The notes beneath the pieces are model-generated. The model was not told the DNA's origin, did not search any database, and saw nothing but the letters and a program-made list of their open reading frames with translations. A stretch of 64,000 bases of DNA from Mangrovimonas sp. ST2L15 (GTDB lineage: Bacteria > Bacteroidota > Bacteroidia > Flavobacteriales > Flavobacteriaceae), in the NCBI RefSeq assembly GCF_001280515.1, contig NZ_LBIQ01000035.1:310001-374000 (forward strand). The letters are read 5' to 3'. Position 1 is the first letter of the stretch. Each line of letters starts with the position of its first letter. This document shows, piece after piece, positions 51,526 to 60,576 of the stretch. The position numbers were made by a program, and so were the translations under genes.

Positions 51526-51784
51526 TTTTTTGGTGCCTGAAATAGGAGAACCAATAGTCAAGAGCCAAGATTCAAGAGTCAGGAGTCAGGAGTCAAGACT
51601 AATTGTGAGAGTAAAGAAGATAGAATATAGAGAATAGAATATAGAAAATAGATTTGAATAGGGTCTTGAGTCAAGAGTTTTTATAAAGGCTGATCTTTTT
51701 TAAAAAAATAAATTAAATAAAAGTTATGAGTTATACATTGAGGCTTTTTTTCACTACTCACTACTCACTACTCACTACTCACTT
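51526..51784. repeat. short tandem repeats (AGTCAAGA, AGAATATAG, ACTACTC)
   Basis: AGGAGTCAAGA-type units (51545-51600), AGAATAGAATATAGA units (51615-51650) and at the end five near-perfect ACTACTC units (51752-51782) fill this spacer between convergent genes. No terminator hairpin is evident. Confidence 0.7.
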
Positions 51785-52525
51785 CTAAGTTCTGATTTTC
51801 TTTTTACGTAATTCGAAGTTTTGACCCAAGTACACTTTTCTTACCATTTGATCATTGGCCAATTCCTCTGGAACTCCTGCTTTTAGGATGCTTCCTTCAA
51901 ACATCAAATAGGTTCTGTCTGTAATAGCTAAGGTTTCCTGTACGTTGTGGTCTGTAATTAGGATTCCAATGTTCTTTTTGGTCAATTGGGCTACAATGCG
52001 CTGGATGTCTTCCACGGCCACGGGATCTACTCCTGCAAATGGTTCATCCAATAGAATGAAGTTGGGGTCGGTAGCAAGAGCTCTTGCTATTTCGGTACGT
52101 CTTCTTTCCCCTCCAGACAATAAATCTCCTCGGTTTTTACGAATGTGGTTTAAACCAAATTCTTCTATCAAGGATTCCATTTTATGAAGTTGTTCCTTCT
52201 TGCTTAATTTGGTCAATTGCAGCACACTCAAAATATTGTCTTCAATACTTAACTTTCTAAAAACCGAAGCTTCTTGTGCCAAGTACCCAATTCCGTTTTG
52301 TGCTCTTTTGTACATGGGGAATTTGGTAATATCTGTATTATCCATGAAGATGGTACCCCCATTGGGTTTGATTAGTCCCACAATCATGTAGAATGAAGTT
52401 GTTTTTCCCGCTCCATTGGGTCCAAGTAATCCAACGATTTCACCTTGGTTCACTTCCAATGAAACATCCTTTACCACTTTTCGTCCACTGTAGGACTTCA
52501 TTAAATTGGTTGCTACTAACTTCAT
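51785..52525 (-). CDS. lptB: LPS export ABC transporter ATP-binding protein
   Basis: LptB powers extraction of lipopolysaccharide from the inner membrane with LptF and LptG. The 246-residue protein has Walker A GPNGAGKT (35-42), a Q-loop in [14 protein letters not shown] (LptB type), signature [16 protein letters not shown], Walker [14 protein letters not shown] and switch [10 protein letters not shown]. LptB rather than a general ABC ATPase is supported by [10 protein letters not shown] and by the envelope-gene context with kdsD. The next gene upstream (AhpD-like) is 75 bases away. Confidence 0.93.
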   Translation of the reverse strand: MKLVATNLMKSYSGRKVVKDVSLEVNQGEIVGLLGPNGAGKTTSFYMIVGLIKPNGGTIFMDNTDITKFPMYKRAQNGIGYLAQEASVFRKLSIEDNILSVLQLTKLSKKEQLHKMESLIEEFGLNHIRKNRGDLLSGGERRRTEIARALATDPNFILLDEPFAGVDPVAVEDIQRIVAQLTKKNIGILITDHNVQETLAITDRTYLMFEGSILKAGVPEELANDQMVRKVYLGQNFELRKKKIRT

Positions 52526-52600
52526 GATATTATAATACTTGTTGCTAAAATAAAAAATAATCCCAGAGACCGAAGGAGGCCTAAGGAGTTTATTAAAAGT

Positions 52601-52948
52601 TTAACGCGTCTCTTCTAAGGCTTCCAGATACTCGTAGGCTCTTCTTAAATGTGGAATAACAATGGTTCCACCAATCAATGTAGCTATAGAAAGCGCTTCA
52701 ACAATTTGCGGCTTGGTAAGTCCTTCCTCATGGCATTTTTCCAAATGATACTTGACACAATCATCACAACGCAGTACCGCCGAAGCTACCAAACCGAGTA
52801 ATTCTTTGGTTTTTACATCCAAAGCTCCTTCCTGGAAGGCATTGGTATCTAAGTTGAAGATTCTTTTAATGATTTTGTTATTGTCTGACAAAATCTTTTC
52901 GTTCATCTTGGAACGGTAACTGTTGAAATCATCTACTATTTGTGACAT
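52601..52948 (-). CDS. carboxymuconolactone decarboxylase / AhpD-like protein
   Basis: The 115-residue protein has the AhpD-type motif VLRCDDCVKYHLEKC, with the redox pair Cys-x-x-Cys and a nearby His. GLTKPQIVEALSIATLIGG follows, typical of the family. These small helical proteins act as peroxidase-linked thiol reductases or as decarboxylases. The gene lies four bases after tatC in a block (tatC, this gene, lptB) whose order I recall as common in Flavobacteriaceae. Exact substrate unknown. Confidence 0.85.
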   Translation of the reverse strand: MSQIVDDFNSYRSKMNEKILSDNNKIIKRIFNLDTNAFQEGALDVKTKELLGLVASAVLRCDDCVKYHLEKCHEEGLTKPQIVEALSIATLIGGTIVIPHLRRAYEYLEALEETR

Positions 52949-52951
52949 AGC

Positions 52952-53764
52952 TTAGGCTTTAGATTTGTTTCTTTTTAAAATAAACGCCGAGATATAAATA
53001 CTTACTTCATATAGAATTAATACTGGGATTGCTACAATAATCTGGCTGGCAATATCTGGCGGTGTAATTACTGCAGACACGACTAAAACAATAACCAAAG
53101 CAAATTTTCGGTATTTGCGAAGCATGGTTGGGTTTACCAATCCAATTTTTGTGAGGAAATAAATGAGTATTGGCAATTCAAAAATAATACCTGAGGCCAA
53201 AGCTGAAGACCTAACTAACGAAATGTAGGAGCTAATATCTATTTGATTTGAAATCTCATTACTCACGCTGTAAGTACCCAAGAAATTGATTGAAAGTGGG
53301 GTGACAATGTAATATCCAAAAAGTACTCCCGTAAAGAACAGCAGGGAGCAAATTATGATAAATCCTCTGGAATATTTTTTTTCACTGCTATGCATCCCTG
53401 GGCTAATGAACTTCCACATTTGATAGATAACATAGGGGAAGGCAATGACTAATCCGGCATAGATAGAAGTCCAGATGTGTGCCGTAAACTGACCGGCCAT
53501 GGTTCTGTTTTGAATAATAAACGGAAATTCATCGGCACAAAAGGTGGTATCCATGCTTAAGGTCTGCGCCATTTTGCACAGCCATTTGTAAGTTGGGAAG
53601 TCCATGTGCTTGGGCCCCAAAATGATGGTGTCAAAAATAAAGCTCTTGAAAATAAAAGCGATAATTCCGCCCACCACTATGGCCAGAACAGCTCTTATGA
53701 TGTGCCATCTCAAGTCCTCCAAATGGTCTAGGAAGGACATGTCGTTTACATTCTTAGTTGCCAT
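52952..53764 (-). CDS. tatC: Sec-independent protein translocase subunit TatC
   Basis: TatC recognises twin-arginine signal peptides of folded proteins at the inner membrane. The 270-residue protein opens MSFLDHLEDLRWHIIRA, the conserved TatC start with Glu, and has six membrane helices, with FVIYQMWKFISPGMHSSEKK, LSINFLGTYSV and FELPILIYFLTKIGLV. ASQIIVAIPVLILYEVSIY is the usual last helix. An insertion of about 30 residues in the first periplasmic loop (YKWLCKMAQTL to FPFIIQ) is common in Bacteroidota. No tatA is visible here. It overlaps kdsD by one base. Confidence 0.93.
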   Translation of the reverse strand: MATKNVNDMSFLDHLEDLRWHIIRAVLAIVVGGIIAFIFKSFIFDTIILGPKHMDFPTYKWLCKMAQTLSMDTTFCADEFPFIIQNRTMAGQFTAHIWTSIYAGLVIAFPYVIYQMWKFISPGMHSSEKKYSRGFIIICSLLFFTGVLFGYYIVTPLSINFLGTYSVSNEISNQIDISSYISLVRSSALASGIIFELPILIYFLTKIGLVNPTMLRKYRKFALVIVLVVSAVITPPDIASQIIVAIPVLILYEVSIYISAFILKRNKSKA

Positions 53765-54729
53765 TATAAAATACCCTCTTTAACTAAATCATGAATATGA
53801 ACCACTCCAGCGTATTTACCGTCTTTTTCAACCAATAATTGGGAGATGTTGTTTTCTTCCATCAACTCCATAGCATCGACAGCCATGGCATCTCCTTGGA
53901 TTCGTTTGGGATTTTTACTCATGATATCCTTAGCTGTTAAGGTATTAAAATCTTCTGCCTTGGAGAGCATTCGTCTTAAATCCCCATCGGTAATAATCCC
54001 AATGATCTCATCGTTTTCCAAAACAGCAGTCACCCCCAACATTTTTTCTGAAATTTCAATGATCACATCCTTTAAAGAGGTTTCTGGGCTTACTTGAGGT
54101 TTTAGATTCACTTCTGATAAATCTTTAACTCTTAAGTATAGTTTTTTACCTAGTGAACCACCTGGGTGGTATTTAGCAAAATCTTTGCTGGAAAAACCTC
54201 TTAGCTTTAACAAGCAAACTGCTAGGGCATCACCTAAAACCAATTGGGCGGTAGTGCTGGTGGTTGGTGCTAGATTGTTTGGGCAAGCTTCTTTTTCTAC
54301 ATAGGCATTCAATACAAAATCGGCTTGTTGCCCTAAAAAGGAATCCTTTTTACCCGTAATGGCAATCATTTTGTTTTGGGCATTTTTTATCAATGGAACC
54401 AAAACCTTTATTTCTGGTGTGTTACCACTTTTTGAAATGCAAATCACAACATCATCTTCAAGAATGAGCCCCAAATCGCCATGAATGGCATCGGCGGCAT
54501 GCATAAAAACTGAAGGTGTTCCTGTAGAATTTAAAGTGGCCACAATTTTTGTGGCAATGATAGCACTTTTACCAACCCCAGTAATAATGACTCTTCCTTT
54601 GGAATTATAGATTAGTTGAACCGCTTCGGCAAAATCTTGATCCAATAGTTGACTCAAATTAGAAATGGCTTCTGTTTCCATTTCAATGGTTTGGCGTGCA
54701 TTTTCTAAAATGGTTGAATGATTATTCAA
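53764..54729 (-). CDS. kdsD: D-arabinose-5-phosphate isomerase (KpsF/KdsD family)
   Basis: The enzyme converts ribulose-5-phosphate to arabinose-5-phosphate, first step of Kdo synthesis for LPS. The 321-residue protein has a SIS domain with TGVGKSAIIATKI (about 50-62), AIHGDLGLI and SKSGNTPEI, then GGSLGKKLYLRVKDL and two CBS domains (about 205-321). Upstream, on the minus strand, TAGCTTTG (54824-54817) fits a -7 box, without a good -33 partner. It is divergent from recQ and precedes tatC. It could also serve a capsule (KpsF), but the lptB context favours LPS. Confidence 0.92.
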   Translation of the reverse strand: MNNHSTILENARQTIEMETEAISNLSQLLDQDFAEAVQLIYNSKGRVIITGVGKSAIIATKIVATLNSTGTPSVFMHAADAIHGDLGLILEDDVVICISKSGNTPEIKVLVPLIKNAQNKMIAITGKKDSFLGQQADFVLNAYVEKEACPNNLAPTTSTTAQLVLGDALAVCLLKLRGFSSKDFAKYHPGGSLGKKLYLRVKDLSEVNLKPQVSPETSLKDVIIEISEKMLGVTAVLENDEIIGIITDGDLRRMLSKAEDFNTLTAKDIMSKNPKRIQGDAMAVDAMELMEENNISQLLVEKDGKYAGVVHIHDLVKEGIL

Positions 54730-54836
54730 AATTTTAATATTTTTTGGGTTGATGCTTCTAAAGATTTTTTTATCTTTAAAGTTAATGAGTAAACTCTAAT
54801 TGCATTTTTTGTGCTGCAAAGCTAACGAAAAAATTG

Positions 54837-54866
54837 CTTGGAGTTTCTATAACTAAACTATCTTTG
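54837..54866 (+). promoter_or_regulatory. promoter of recQ
   Basis: CTTG (54837-54840), 18 bases, then TATCTTTG (54859-54866), a full match to TAnnTTTG. The recQ ATG is 46 bases further. Confidence 0.55.
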
Positions 54867-54912
54867 GATTAGTGTAAATTCTCTTTTAGTGTAAATTAAA
54901 CAATAGTGATAC

Positions 54913-57114
54913 ATGTCGATAGTTGAGCAAGATTTGCGATCTGCTTTAAAGAAGTATTTTGGGTTTAGCCAGTTTAAAGGTTTACAAGAACAAGTAGTTA
55001 ATAGCATCCTTTCTAAACAAAACACTTTTGTAATCATGCCCACAGGTGGTGGTAAATCCCTGTGTTATCAATTACCTGCTCTCATGCAAGAGGGAACGGC
55101 AATTGTTGTTTCGCCTTTGATAGCCCTGATGAAAAATCAGGTAGATGCCATACGGGGTGTCTCTAATGATAATGGCGTAGCCCATGTACTGAATTCATCC
55201 CTTACCAAAACCGAAATCAAAAATGTGAAGGCCGATGTGGTCAATGGAGTGACCAAGTTACTTTATGTGGCACCAGAATCCTTGACCAAGGAAGAAAATG
55301 TCGATTTTTTAAGATCGGTTTCCATTTCATTTGTCGCCATAGATGAAGCCCACTGTATTAGTGAATGGGGGCACGATTTTAGACCAGAATACCGAAATTT
55401 AAGACACATCATCAAGCGTATAGGGGAAAACATTCCTATGATTGCTTTAACGGCTACGGCCACCCCCAAGGTTCAAGAAGATATTCTGAAGAATTTGGGA
55501 ATGACCGATGCTAATACTTTTAAGGCGTCTTTTAACAGGCCTAATTTGTATTATGAAGTTAGACCCAAGACCAAGCAAGTAGATGCCGATATCATAAGGT
55601 ATGTGAGACAGCACCCTGGAAAATCGGGTATTATTTATTGCTTGAGTAGAAAGCGGGTAGAGGAGTTAGCGCAAGTATTGCAAGTAAATGGGATTAAGGC
55701 GGTGCCTTATCATGCTGGTTTGGATGCCAAGACCAGAGCCAATCATCAGGATATGTTTTTGATGGAAGATGTGGATGTGGTGGTTGCAACGATTGCTTTT
55801 GGAATGGGTATTGACAAGCCCGATGTACGGTTTGTGATCCATCACGATATTCCAAAAAGTATCGAAAGTTATTATCAAGAGACTGGTAGAGCTGGACGGG
55901 ACGGTGGAGAAGGTCATTGTTTGGCGTTTTATTCCTATAAGGACATTGAGAAACTAGAGAAATTCATGTCCGGCAAACCTGTCGCCGAACAGGAAATAGG
56001 GCATGCCTTATTGCAGGAAGTGGTGGCTTATGCAGAAACCTCCATGTCCAGAAGAAAATTCATCCTACATTATTTTGGGGAAGAGTTTGACAACGAAACT
56101 GGAGAAGGCGGTGATATGGATGACAATGTGCGTCATCCCAAAAAGAAACATGAAGCCCAGGATGATGTGGTGGTGGTTTTGGAAACTGTCTCAAAAACAA
56201 ATGAAAAGTATAAAGCCAAAGATTTGGTTAATGTCATTGTGGGTAAAGCCAATGCGATGATTAAATCCCATAGAACAGATGAGCAGTCTTTCTTTGGAAT
56301 GGGGAAAGACAAGGAGAAGTCCTATTGGATGGCTTTGGTACGTCAAATTTTGGTGGCCGGTTACCTAAATAAAGATATTGAGACTTATGGGGTTATTAAA
56401 ATGAGTCCAGAAGGAAGGGCCTTTTTAAAATCTCCTGAGAGTTTTATGATGACTGAGGATCATGTGTTTGATGATTCCAGTGATGAAACGGTTGTAACCG
56501 CGGCCAAAGGCGGTGGTGCCTCTACAGATGAAGTTTTGTTGGGTATGTTGAAAGACCTAAGAAAGCGAAATGCCAAGAAATTGGGAGTTCCTCCGTTTGT
56601 GATTTTTCAAGATCCGTCCCTTGAGGATATGGCATTGAAATATCCCACTTCTTTGGAGGAGCTTGGAAATGTTCATGGCGTAGGAGAAGGAAAAGCCAAA
56701 AAATATGGTCGGGATTTTGTGAGTTTGATAGCCCAATATGTGGAAGATAACGATATCACGCGTCCCGATGACATGATTGTGAAATCTACGGGGACCAATT
56801 CTGCTCTAAAACTCTATATCATTCAGAGTATCGATCGAAAATTACCTTTAGACGACATTGCTGCTGCTAAAGGGATGGATATGCCAGATTTCATCAAGGA
56901 GATGGAGGCAATTGTGTATTCAGGGACCAAACTGAACATTGATTATTGGATTGATGATGTTCTGGATGATGATCAACAGGAAGAAATTCATGAATATTTT
57001 ATGGAATCAGAATCTGATAAGATTTCAACGGCTATAGATGAGTTTGATGGCGATTATGACGATGAGGAATTGCGATTGTACCGCATCAAATTTATCAGTG
57101 AGGTGGCTAATTAG
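54913..57114 (+). CDS. recQ: RecQ family ATP-dependent DNA helicase
   Basis: RecQ unwinds DNA 3'-5' in recombination and repair. The 733-residue protein has PTGGGKSLCYQLPA (Walker A), AIDEAHCISEWGHDFRPEY (DEAH and aromatic-rich loop), LTATATPK, FGMGIDKPDVRFVIH and QETGRAGRDG. The RQC region starts SRRKFILHYFGEEFD, but the four zinc-binding cysteines of E. coli RecQ are absent; the stretch DNETGEGGDMDDNVRHPKKK replaces them. An HRDC domain (about 535-615) and a C-terminal acidic extension follow. The promoter at 54837 is strong. Identity as RecQ is certain; lack of the zinc site is the odd point. Confidence 0.94.
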   Translation: MSIVEQDLRSALKKYFGFSQFKGLQEQVVNSILSKQNTFVIMPTGGGKSLCYQLPALMQEGTAIVVSPLIALMKNQVDAIRGVSNDNGVAHVLNSSLTKTEIKNVKADVVNGVTKLLYVAPESLTKEENVDFLRSVSISFVAIDEAHCISEWGHDFRPEYRNLRHIIKRIGENIPMIALTATATPKVQEDILKNLGMTDANTFKASFNRPNLYYEVRPKTKQVDADIIRYVRQHPGKSGIIYCLSRKRVEELAQVLQVNGIKAVPYHAGLDAKTRANHQDMFLMEDVDVVVATIAFGMGIDKPDVRFVIHHDIPKSIESYYQETGRAGRDGGEGHCLAFYSYKDIEKLEKFMSGKPVAEQEIGHALLQEVVAYAETSMSRRKFILHYFGEEFDNETGEGGDMDDNVRHPKKKHEAQDDVVVVLETVSKTNEKYKAKDLVNVIVGKANAMIKSHRTDEQSFFGMGKDKEKSYWMALVRQILVAGYLNKDIETYGVIKMSPEGRAFLKSPESFMMTEDHVFDDSSDETVVTAAKGGGASTDEVLLGMLKDLRKRNAKKLGVPPFVIFQDPSLEDMALKYPTSLEELGNVHGVGEGKAKKYGRDFVSLIAQYVEDNDITRPDDMIVKSTGTNSALKLYIIQSIDRKLPLDDIAAAKGMDMPDFIKEMEAIVYSGTKLNIDYWIDDVLDDDQQEEIHEYFMESESDKISTAIDEFDGDYDDEELRLYRIKFISEVAN

Positions 57115-57315
57115 TTGTTGCTGGTTTTTTGTTTTTAGTTGTTGGTTTTTGGTGGCTTTTTGATCCTGTTTGGCTTCTTATGGTAAGTCTCAGGTTAACA
57201 TTGTATTATTTGGTTGATGTCTACTGAAAGAGGGTGAATCGTGAACCGAGAAGTTTTTTGGCAATGAGCTATTTTTCTTGTTCCATGTGATCTTGATAAT
57301 TTTGAAATATCCTTT
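57115..57315. other. short spacer between convergent genes
   Basis: GTTTTTAGTTGTTGGTTTTT-type units open the spacer; the rest is unique. A decayed GAATCGTGAACCGAGAAG piece may belong to the GTATCGAGAAC repeat end. No gene or clear terminator seen. Confidence 0.4.
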
Positions 57316-58221
57316 TTAGTTGTTCCTTTTAAACTTATACTCAGGTAGGGGCACATATTCTTCTGAGTCACCAGGTATTTTTGGGAAGGCTTCTAAGTTT
57401 TGTTCTTTCCAGTTGGCTTTAGCATGCTCCAAAATCGCTTTATCGGAGTTTACGAAATTCCAAAACATGAAGCGTTCCTCTTCAAAGGGTTCGCCACCAA
57501 AAAGATACAAAGTGGTTTCCCCATTGGTTTCAAATTCACATAAAGTTGCTTCTTTGGCAATCAACAATTGTTTGGTGCCATAGGTGTTGTTTTCAATAGT
57601 GACATTACCCTCTAAAACATACATGCCCACCTCACCATAAAGTTGGTCGCCAATCTTAATTTTTTGCGCTGATTGGGTTTTTATTTCCAAAAAATATAAC
57701 GGACTATGTACTGGAACAGGCGATTTTTTATCACCGAGCTTACCTGCAATCAACTTATAGGAAACGTCATGGACGTTCCACGTTGGAATATCTTCTTTGC
57801 TGATATGGTAGAAGGAGGGTTCTGATTGCTCTAAATCTTTAGGTAATCCAATCCAAATTTGGAGTCCGTGAAGAAATTTGTCTTTTTGTCTCAGGTATTC
57901 TGGTGTTCGCTCTGAATGCACCACACCTTTGCCGGCTGTCATCCAGTTGACTTCTTCTGGTTTGATTTCTATGGCATTGCCCAAACTGTCTCTGTGGAAA
58001 ATGGCTCCTTCAAATAGATAGGTAAGTGTAGAGAGGCCTATATGGGGGTGTGGCGGCACGTCTAGATTTTGATAAGACTCCAAACAGGCTGGTCCCATGT
58101 GGTCAATAAACACAAACGGACCAACGGCTCGTTTTTGTCTGAAGGGGAGTAGTCTTCCCACCATAAAATTGCCAATATCAGCTGCTTTTTCTTCTAAAAT
58201 GAGTCCGACGTTAGATTGCAT
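57316..58221 (-). CDS. pirin family protein
   Basis: The 301-residue bicupin protein has the pirin N-terminal metal-binding pattern: GPFVFIDHMGPA, PPHPHIGLSTLTYLFEGAIFH and MTAGKGVVHSERTPEY (His and Glu ligands). The C-terminal cupin runs from about 180 to 285, with LYLFGGEPFEEERFMFWNFV. Pirins are iron-binding proteins with quercetinase or regulatory roles; which applies here is unknown. It is cytoplasmic and stands alone. Confidence 0.92.
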   Translation of the reverse strand: MQSNVGLILEEKAADIGNFMVGRLLPFRQKRAVGPFVFIDHMGPACLESYQNLDVPPHPHIGLSTLTYLFEGAIFHRDSLGNAIEIKPEEVNWMTAGKGVVHSERTPEYLRQKDKFLHGLQIWIGLPKDLEQSEPSFYHISKEDIPTWNVHDVSYKLIAGKLGDKKSPVPVHSPLYFLEIKTQSAQKIKIGDQLYGEVGMYVLEGNVTIENNTYGTKQLLIAKEATLCEFETNGETTLYLFGGEPFEEERFMFWNFVNSDKAILEHAKANWKEQNLEAFPKIPGDSEEYVPLPEYKFKRNN

Positions 58222-58362
58222 ACCTTGGTTTTCCTTTTGAAAGTGACACCATAAAAATACTGTAATCGTATTGATAAACCTATGGTGAAGATGAGCTTTA
58301 TTTTCTTTTGTGCTTGCCTCGTCCTTTGTACTAACGTTAATAGAAGCAGCAGAATTTCAGAA

Positions 58363-58803
58363 TCAATTGACAGTCAATTCAACATCTTCATAACCCAAAA
58401 CACAATTAGAATTATTGCAAGTCATAAACTCAATTTCACAATTAACTGTCGAGTTACTCTCATTCTTGATTTTTATTCTTTGCTTTAAGGTTGCCTTCGT
58501 ATCAAAATATTTAATCTTCATTTTAAAAGTAGGATCATACACAGTATGTCCATTATCTTCTTTTACATTTCCTATTAACTCAAAAAAATTGCTTTCCTCA
58601 AAAATAAATGCTGTTGGTCTTGGACCATTGTCAGGGATTTTTTGGGAGTATAGGTGGTAAGTAGCTTCAATATCTGCGGTAAAAATCAAATCGTATTCGG
58701 TTTCAGATATCTTTTTGGTTGCAGTAGTCCATTTTACTGGTTTTAATATATGAGAATACCCCATGGTCGTAATAAATAATAAAATAGGAAGTATTTTTTT
58801 CAT
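58363..58803 (-). CDS. stand-alone DsbD-alpha-like (DsbD_N) periplasmic protein
   Basis: The 146-residue protein has a signal peptide (about 1-16) and one domain with VKWTTATKKISETEYDLIF, ATYHLYSQKIPDNGPRPTAF and INCEIEFMTCNNSNC-like end (Cys-x5-Cys), the pattern of the N-terminal domain of DsbD-type thiol-disulfide transporters. Here neither the membrane part nor the thioredoxin part follows. It may be a free periplasmic thiol carrier or a remnant. The 140-base region upstream of pirin separates the two minus-strand genes. Confidence 0.7.
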   Translation of the reverse strand: MKKILPILLFITTMGYSHILKPVKWTTATKKISETEYDLIFTADIEATYHLYSQKIPDNGPRPTAFIFEESNFFELIGNVKEDNGHTVYDPTFKMKIKYFDTKATLKQRIKIKNESNSTVNCEIEFMTCNNSNCVLGYEDVELTVN

Positions 58804-59043
58804 GCGTCTTCAGGTAATTTTATTAACAAAAAGGTATTTAGAAATAATTCAGAACACAAAAGTCAAACTACGGTTTCATTAGGTTAGTTCACCTAGATTT
58901 TCAAATTCGGAATCGAATCAAACTAAAGGTAATGAATTTTGATTTAACATGTTATAAGTCATAAGATCCTACTACTACAGACCTTTGTTACCCGAAACCC
59001 ACTGCAAACTTTCCTTGAGAGTTCAAAACCTCCTTTTTAATTT

Positions 59044-59559
59044 TTAAGGTTTATGCACTTCCAACTCAATTTCAATCATAAATTCAGGAAGTGCCAATTC
59101 CTTAACCCCAAGCCAAGAACCTGTGGGGAAACCATTTTTGTAAATTTCAGCTCGATATGCAGATTTTTCCAGCATTAAGGGCATGTTTGTTGTAAAAATG
59201 TTTTCAACTACTACATCATCAAATTTACAGCCATAGTGCTTTAAAATCTTTTCTAAATCGGAGTAGCAGTTTTTCATTTGTTGCTCCAAATCGCCAATAG
59301 CAGTAGGATTTCCCTCATCGTCCATACTGACTGCTCCAGAAATTTTTATATCATTTCCAATTTTTACGGCATGAGAATAGCCATATGCTTTTTCTACCTC
59401 AGGTCGCAACAGGAAATATTCTGGTTTTTCCGATTTTACGATTATTTCTTTTTCCATTTCTTTTGTAGCTTCTTTTTGTTTTTGCTCGCAACTTTGAAGG
59501 TTTAAGATTAGAATGATAAGGGTAGCAAATAAAGGCAGTTGGTTGGTTGCTTTTTTCAT
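59044..59559 (-). CDS. RidA/YjgF-family protein with lipoprotein signal, lacking the catalytic Arg
   Basis: The 171-residue protein has a lipoprotein signal peptide with lipobox LQSC (Cys24), then a RidA domain from about residue 50: DIKISGAVSMDDEGN, DLEQQMKNCYSDLEKIL, VVVENIFTTNM and IEIELEVHK. RidA enzymes hydrolyse reactive imines in the cytosol with an Arg in a FPxRS motif; here the matching segment is FPTGSW, so Gly147 replaces that Arg. The imine deaminase reaction is therefore unlikely. Envelope location plus the altered site suggest another ligand or role. Confidence 0.82.
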   Translation of the reverse strand: MKKATNQLPLFATLIILILNLQSCEQKQKEATKEMEKEIIVKSEKPEYFLLRPEVEKAYGYSHAVKIGNDIKISGAVSMDDEGNPTAIGDLEQQMKNCYSDLEKILKHYGCKFDDVVVENIFTTNMPLMLEKSAYRAEIYKNGFPTGSWLGVKELALPEFMIEIELEVHKP

Positions 59560-59716
59560 AATTCAAATGGTTTAGTGCCTACTTTGGTCGGTTTTCGGCT
59601 ATCCCGTTTTCATGCGAAGTTTGGGTTCTCGGTAAAATGCCTAACAGTTTTATGCAGGGTAGAATCGGGTTCGTCTAAAGGTAACTATTTTTATTTTAAC
59701 TTCTTACGTTCAAAAA

Positions 59717-59816
59717 CATCGTGCAAGCACGATGTCACCCTAAATTTATTTCAGGAGCTAAACGTCAATCTTAATTCTTCACCACGAGATACTGAAACAC
59801 GTCTAGCATGACAGAA
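59717..59816. repeat. dispersed CACCCTxAATTTATTTCAGG...AGCATGACAGAAG repeat, copy 1
   Basis: It opens with the perfect hairpin CATCGTGC-AA-GCACGATG (59717-59734), continues CACCCTAAATTTATTTCAGG and ends AGATACTGAAACACGTCTAG plus CATGACAGAAG. A second copy lies at 60426-60505. Confidence 0.65.
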
Positions 59817-59837
59817 GGCTTTTTATTGGACACGACG

Positions 59838-60329
59838 TTATAACCAGTTTTTATTATTCAGTTTTGGGTCAATATTTATATAGTCAAGCAATACTATATT
59901 TAATTGGTTATTTTTCATTCCGTCAATCACTATGCCGTAATACAATTCGTCTGAGTTTTCTGGTTCATCAATTGTTTGTTGATGATTGGAATTTTTAAAC
60001 CACCACGACAGATATTTTGAAGTATTCCAATCTGATATGGTTTGATTATTTTCGTCAACTCCATATTGACTTATTATCAATTCAATAATCTCTTTCATCT
60101 TATCGGAATTGATATCTTTGGAAATTAACTCCAAATGACGAGCATTTCCGTCAAATAGTGTTATTTGAAATTGGTCAAATAAATCTAAAAATTTTGACTC
60201 CAAATGGAAAAGTAAAAAATTCAGAGTATCATTTTGGTCATTTTTTGAGTCCGATTTGAATAGAGAATTTTGATAAAGGAAATCAATATCAATTTGTAAT
60301 AATTCTTTTATGTTCTTGGGATTTTTCAA
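59838..60329 (-). CDS. hypothetical protein, soluble, acidic
   Basis: The 163-residue protein matches no family I can name. It is rich in Asn, Asp, Ile and Leu and predicted mostly helical and soluble: LLQIDIDFLYQNSLF, FLLFHLESKFLDLFDQFQ, MKEIIELIISQYGVDEN and KYLSWWFKNS, with a C-terminal beta-like IVLLDYINIDPKL. A TATATTTG box lies on the minus strand at 60353-60346, without a matching -33 box. DNA is AT-rich, and repeat copies flank both ends, which hints at acquired DNA. An immunity or orphan cargo role is possible but unsupported. Confidence 0.7.
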   Translation of the reverse strand: MKNPKNIKELLQIDIDFLYQNSLFKSDSKNDQNDTLNFLLFHLESKFLDLFDQFQITLFDGNARHLELISKDINSDKMKEIIELIISQYGVDENNQTISDWNTSKYLSWWFKNSNHQQTIDEPENSDELYYGIVIDGMKNNQLNIVLLDYINIDPKLNNKNWL

Positions 60330-60425
60330 AATTGGGTACTATGAGCAAATATACACGTCAATGAGTTAAATTTTATTAGATTTTCCCCTAAAATAGATAA
60401 ATTCCTACAATACACCAGCTCCAAT

Positions 60426-60505
60426 CACCCTGAATTCATTTCAGGGCCTGTCTTTAAATGGTGTTCATAATAACAAGATGCTTAAACAAGCTCAGCATGA
60501 CAGAA
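60426..60505. repeat. dispersed CACCCTxAATTTATTTCAGG...AGCATGACAGAAG repeat, copy 2
   Basis: CACCCTGAATTCATTTCAGG holds the stem CCCTGAA/TTCAGGG (60428-60446); the end AGATGCTTAAACAAGCTCAG and CATGACAGAAG matches copy 1 in the same orientation. Confidence 0.65.
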
Positions 60506-60576
60506 GCAGCTAATGCTTTCAAAACTATTTGTAATTATGAACGCTAAGAAGTATCCTATTTATTCAATTGTTTTAT

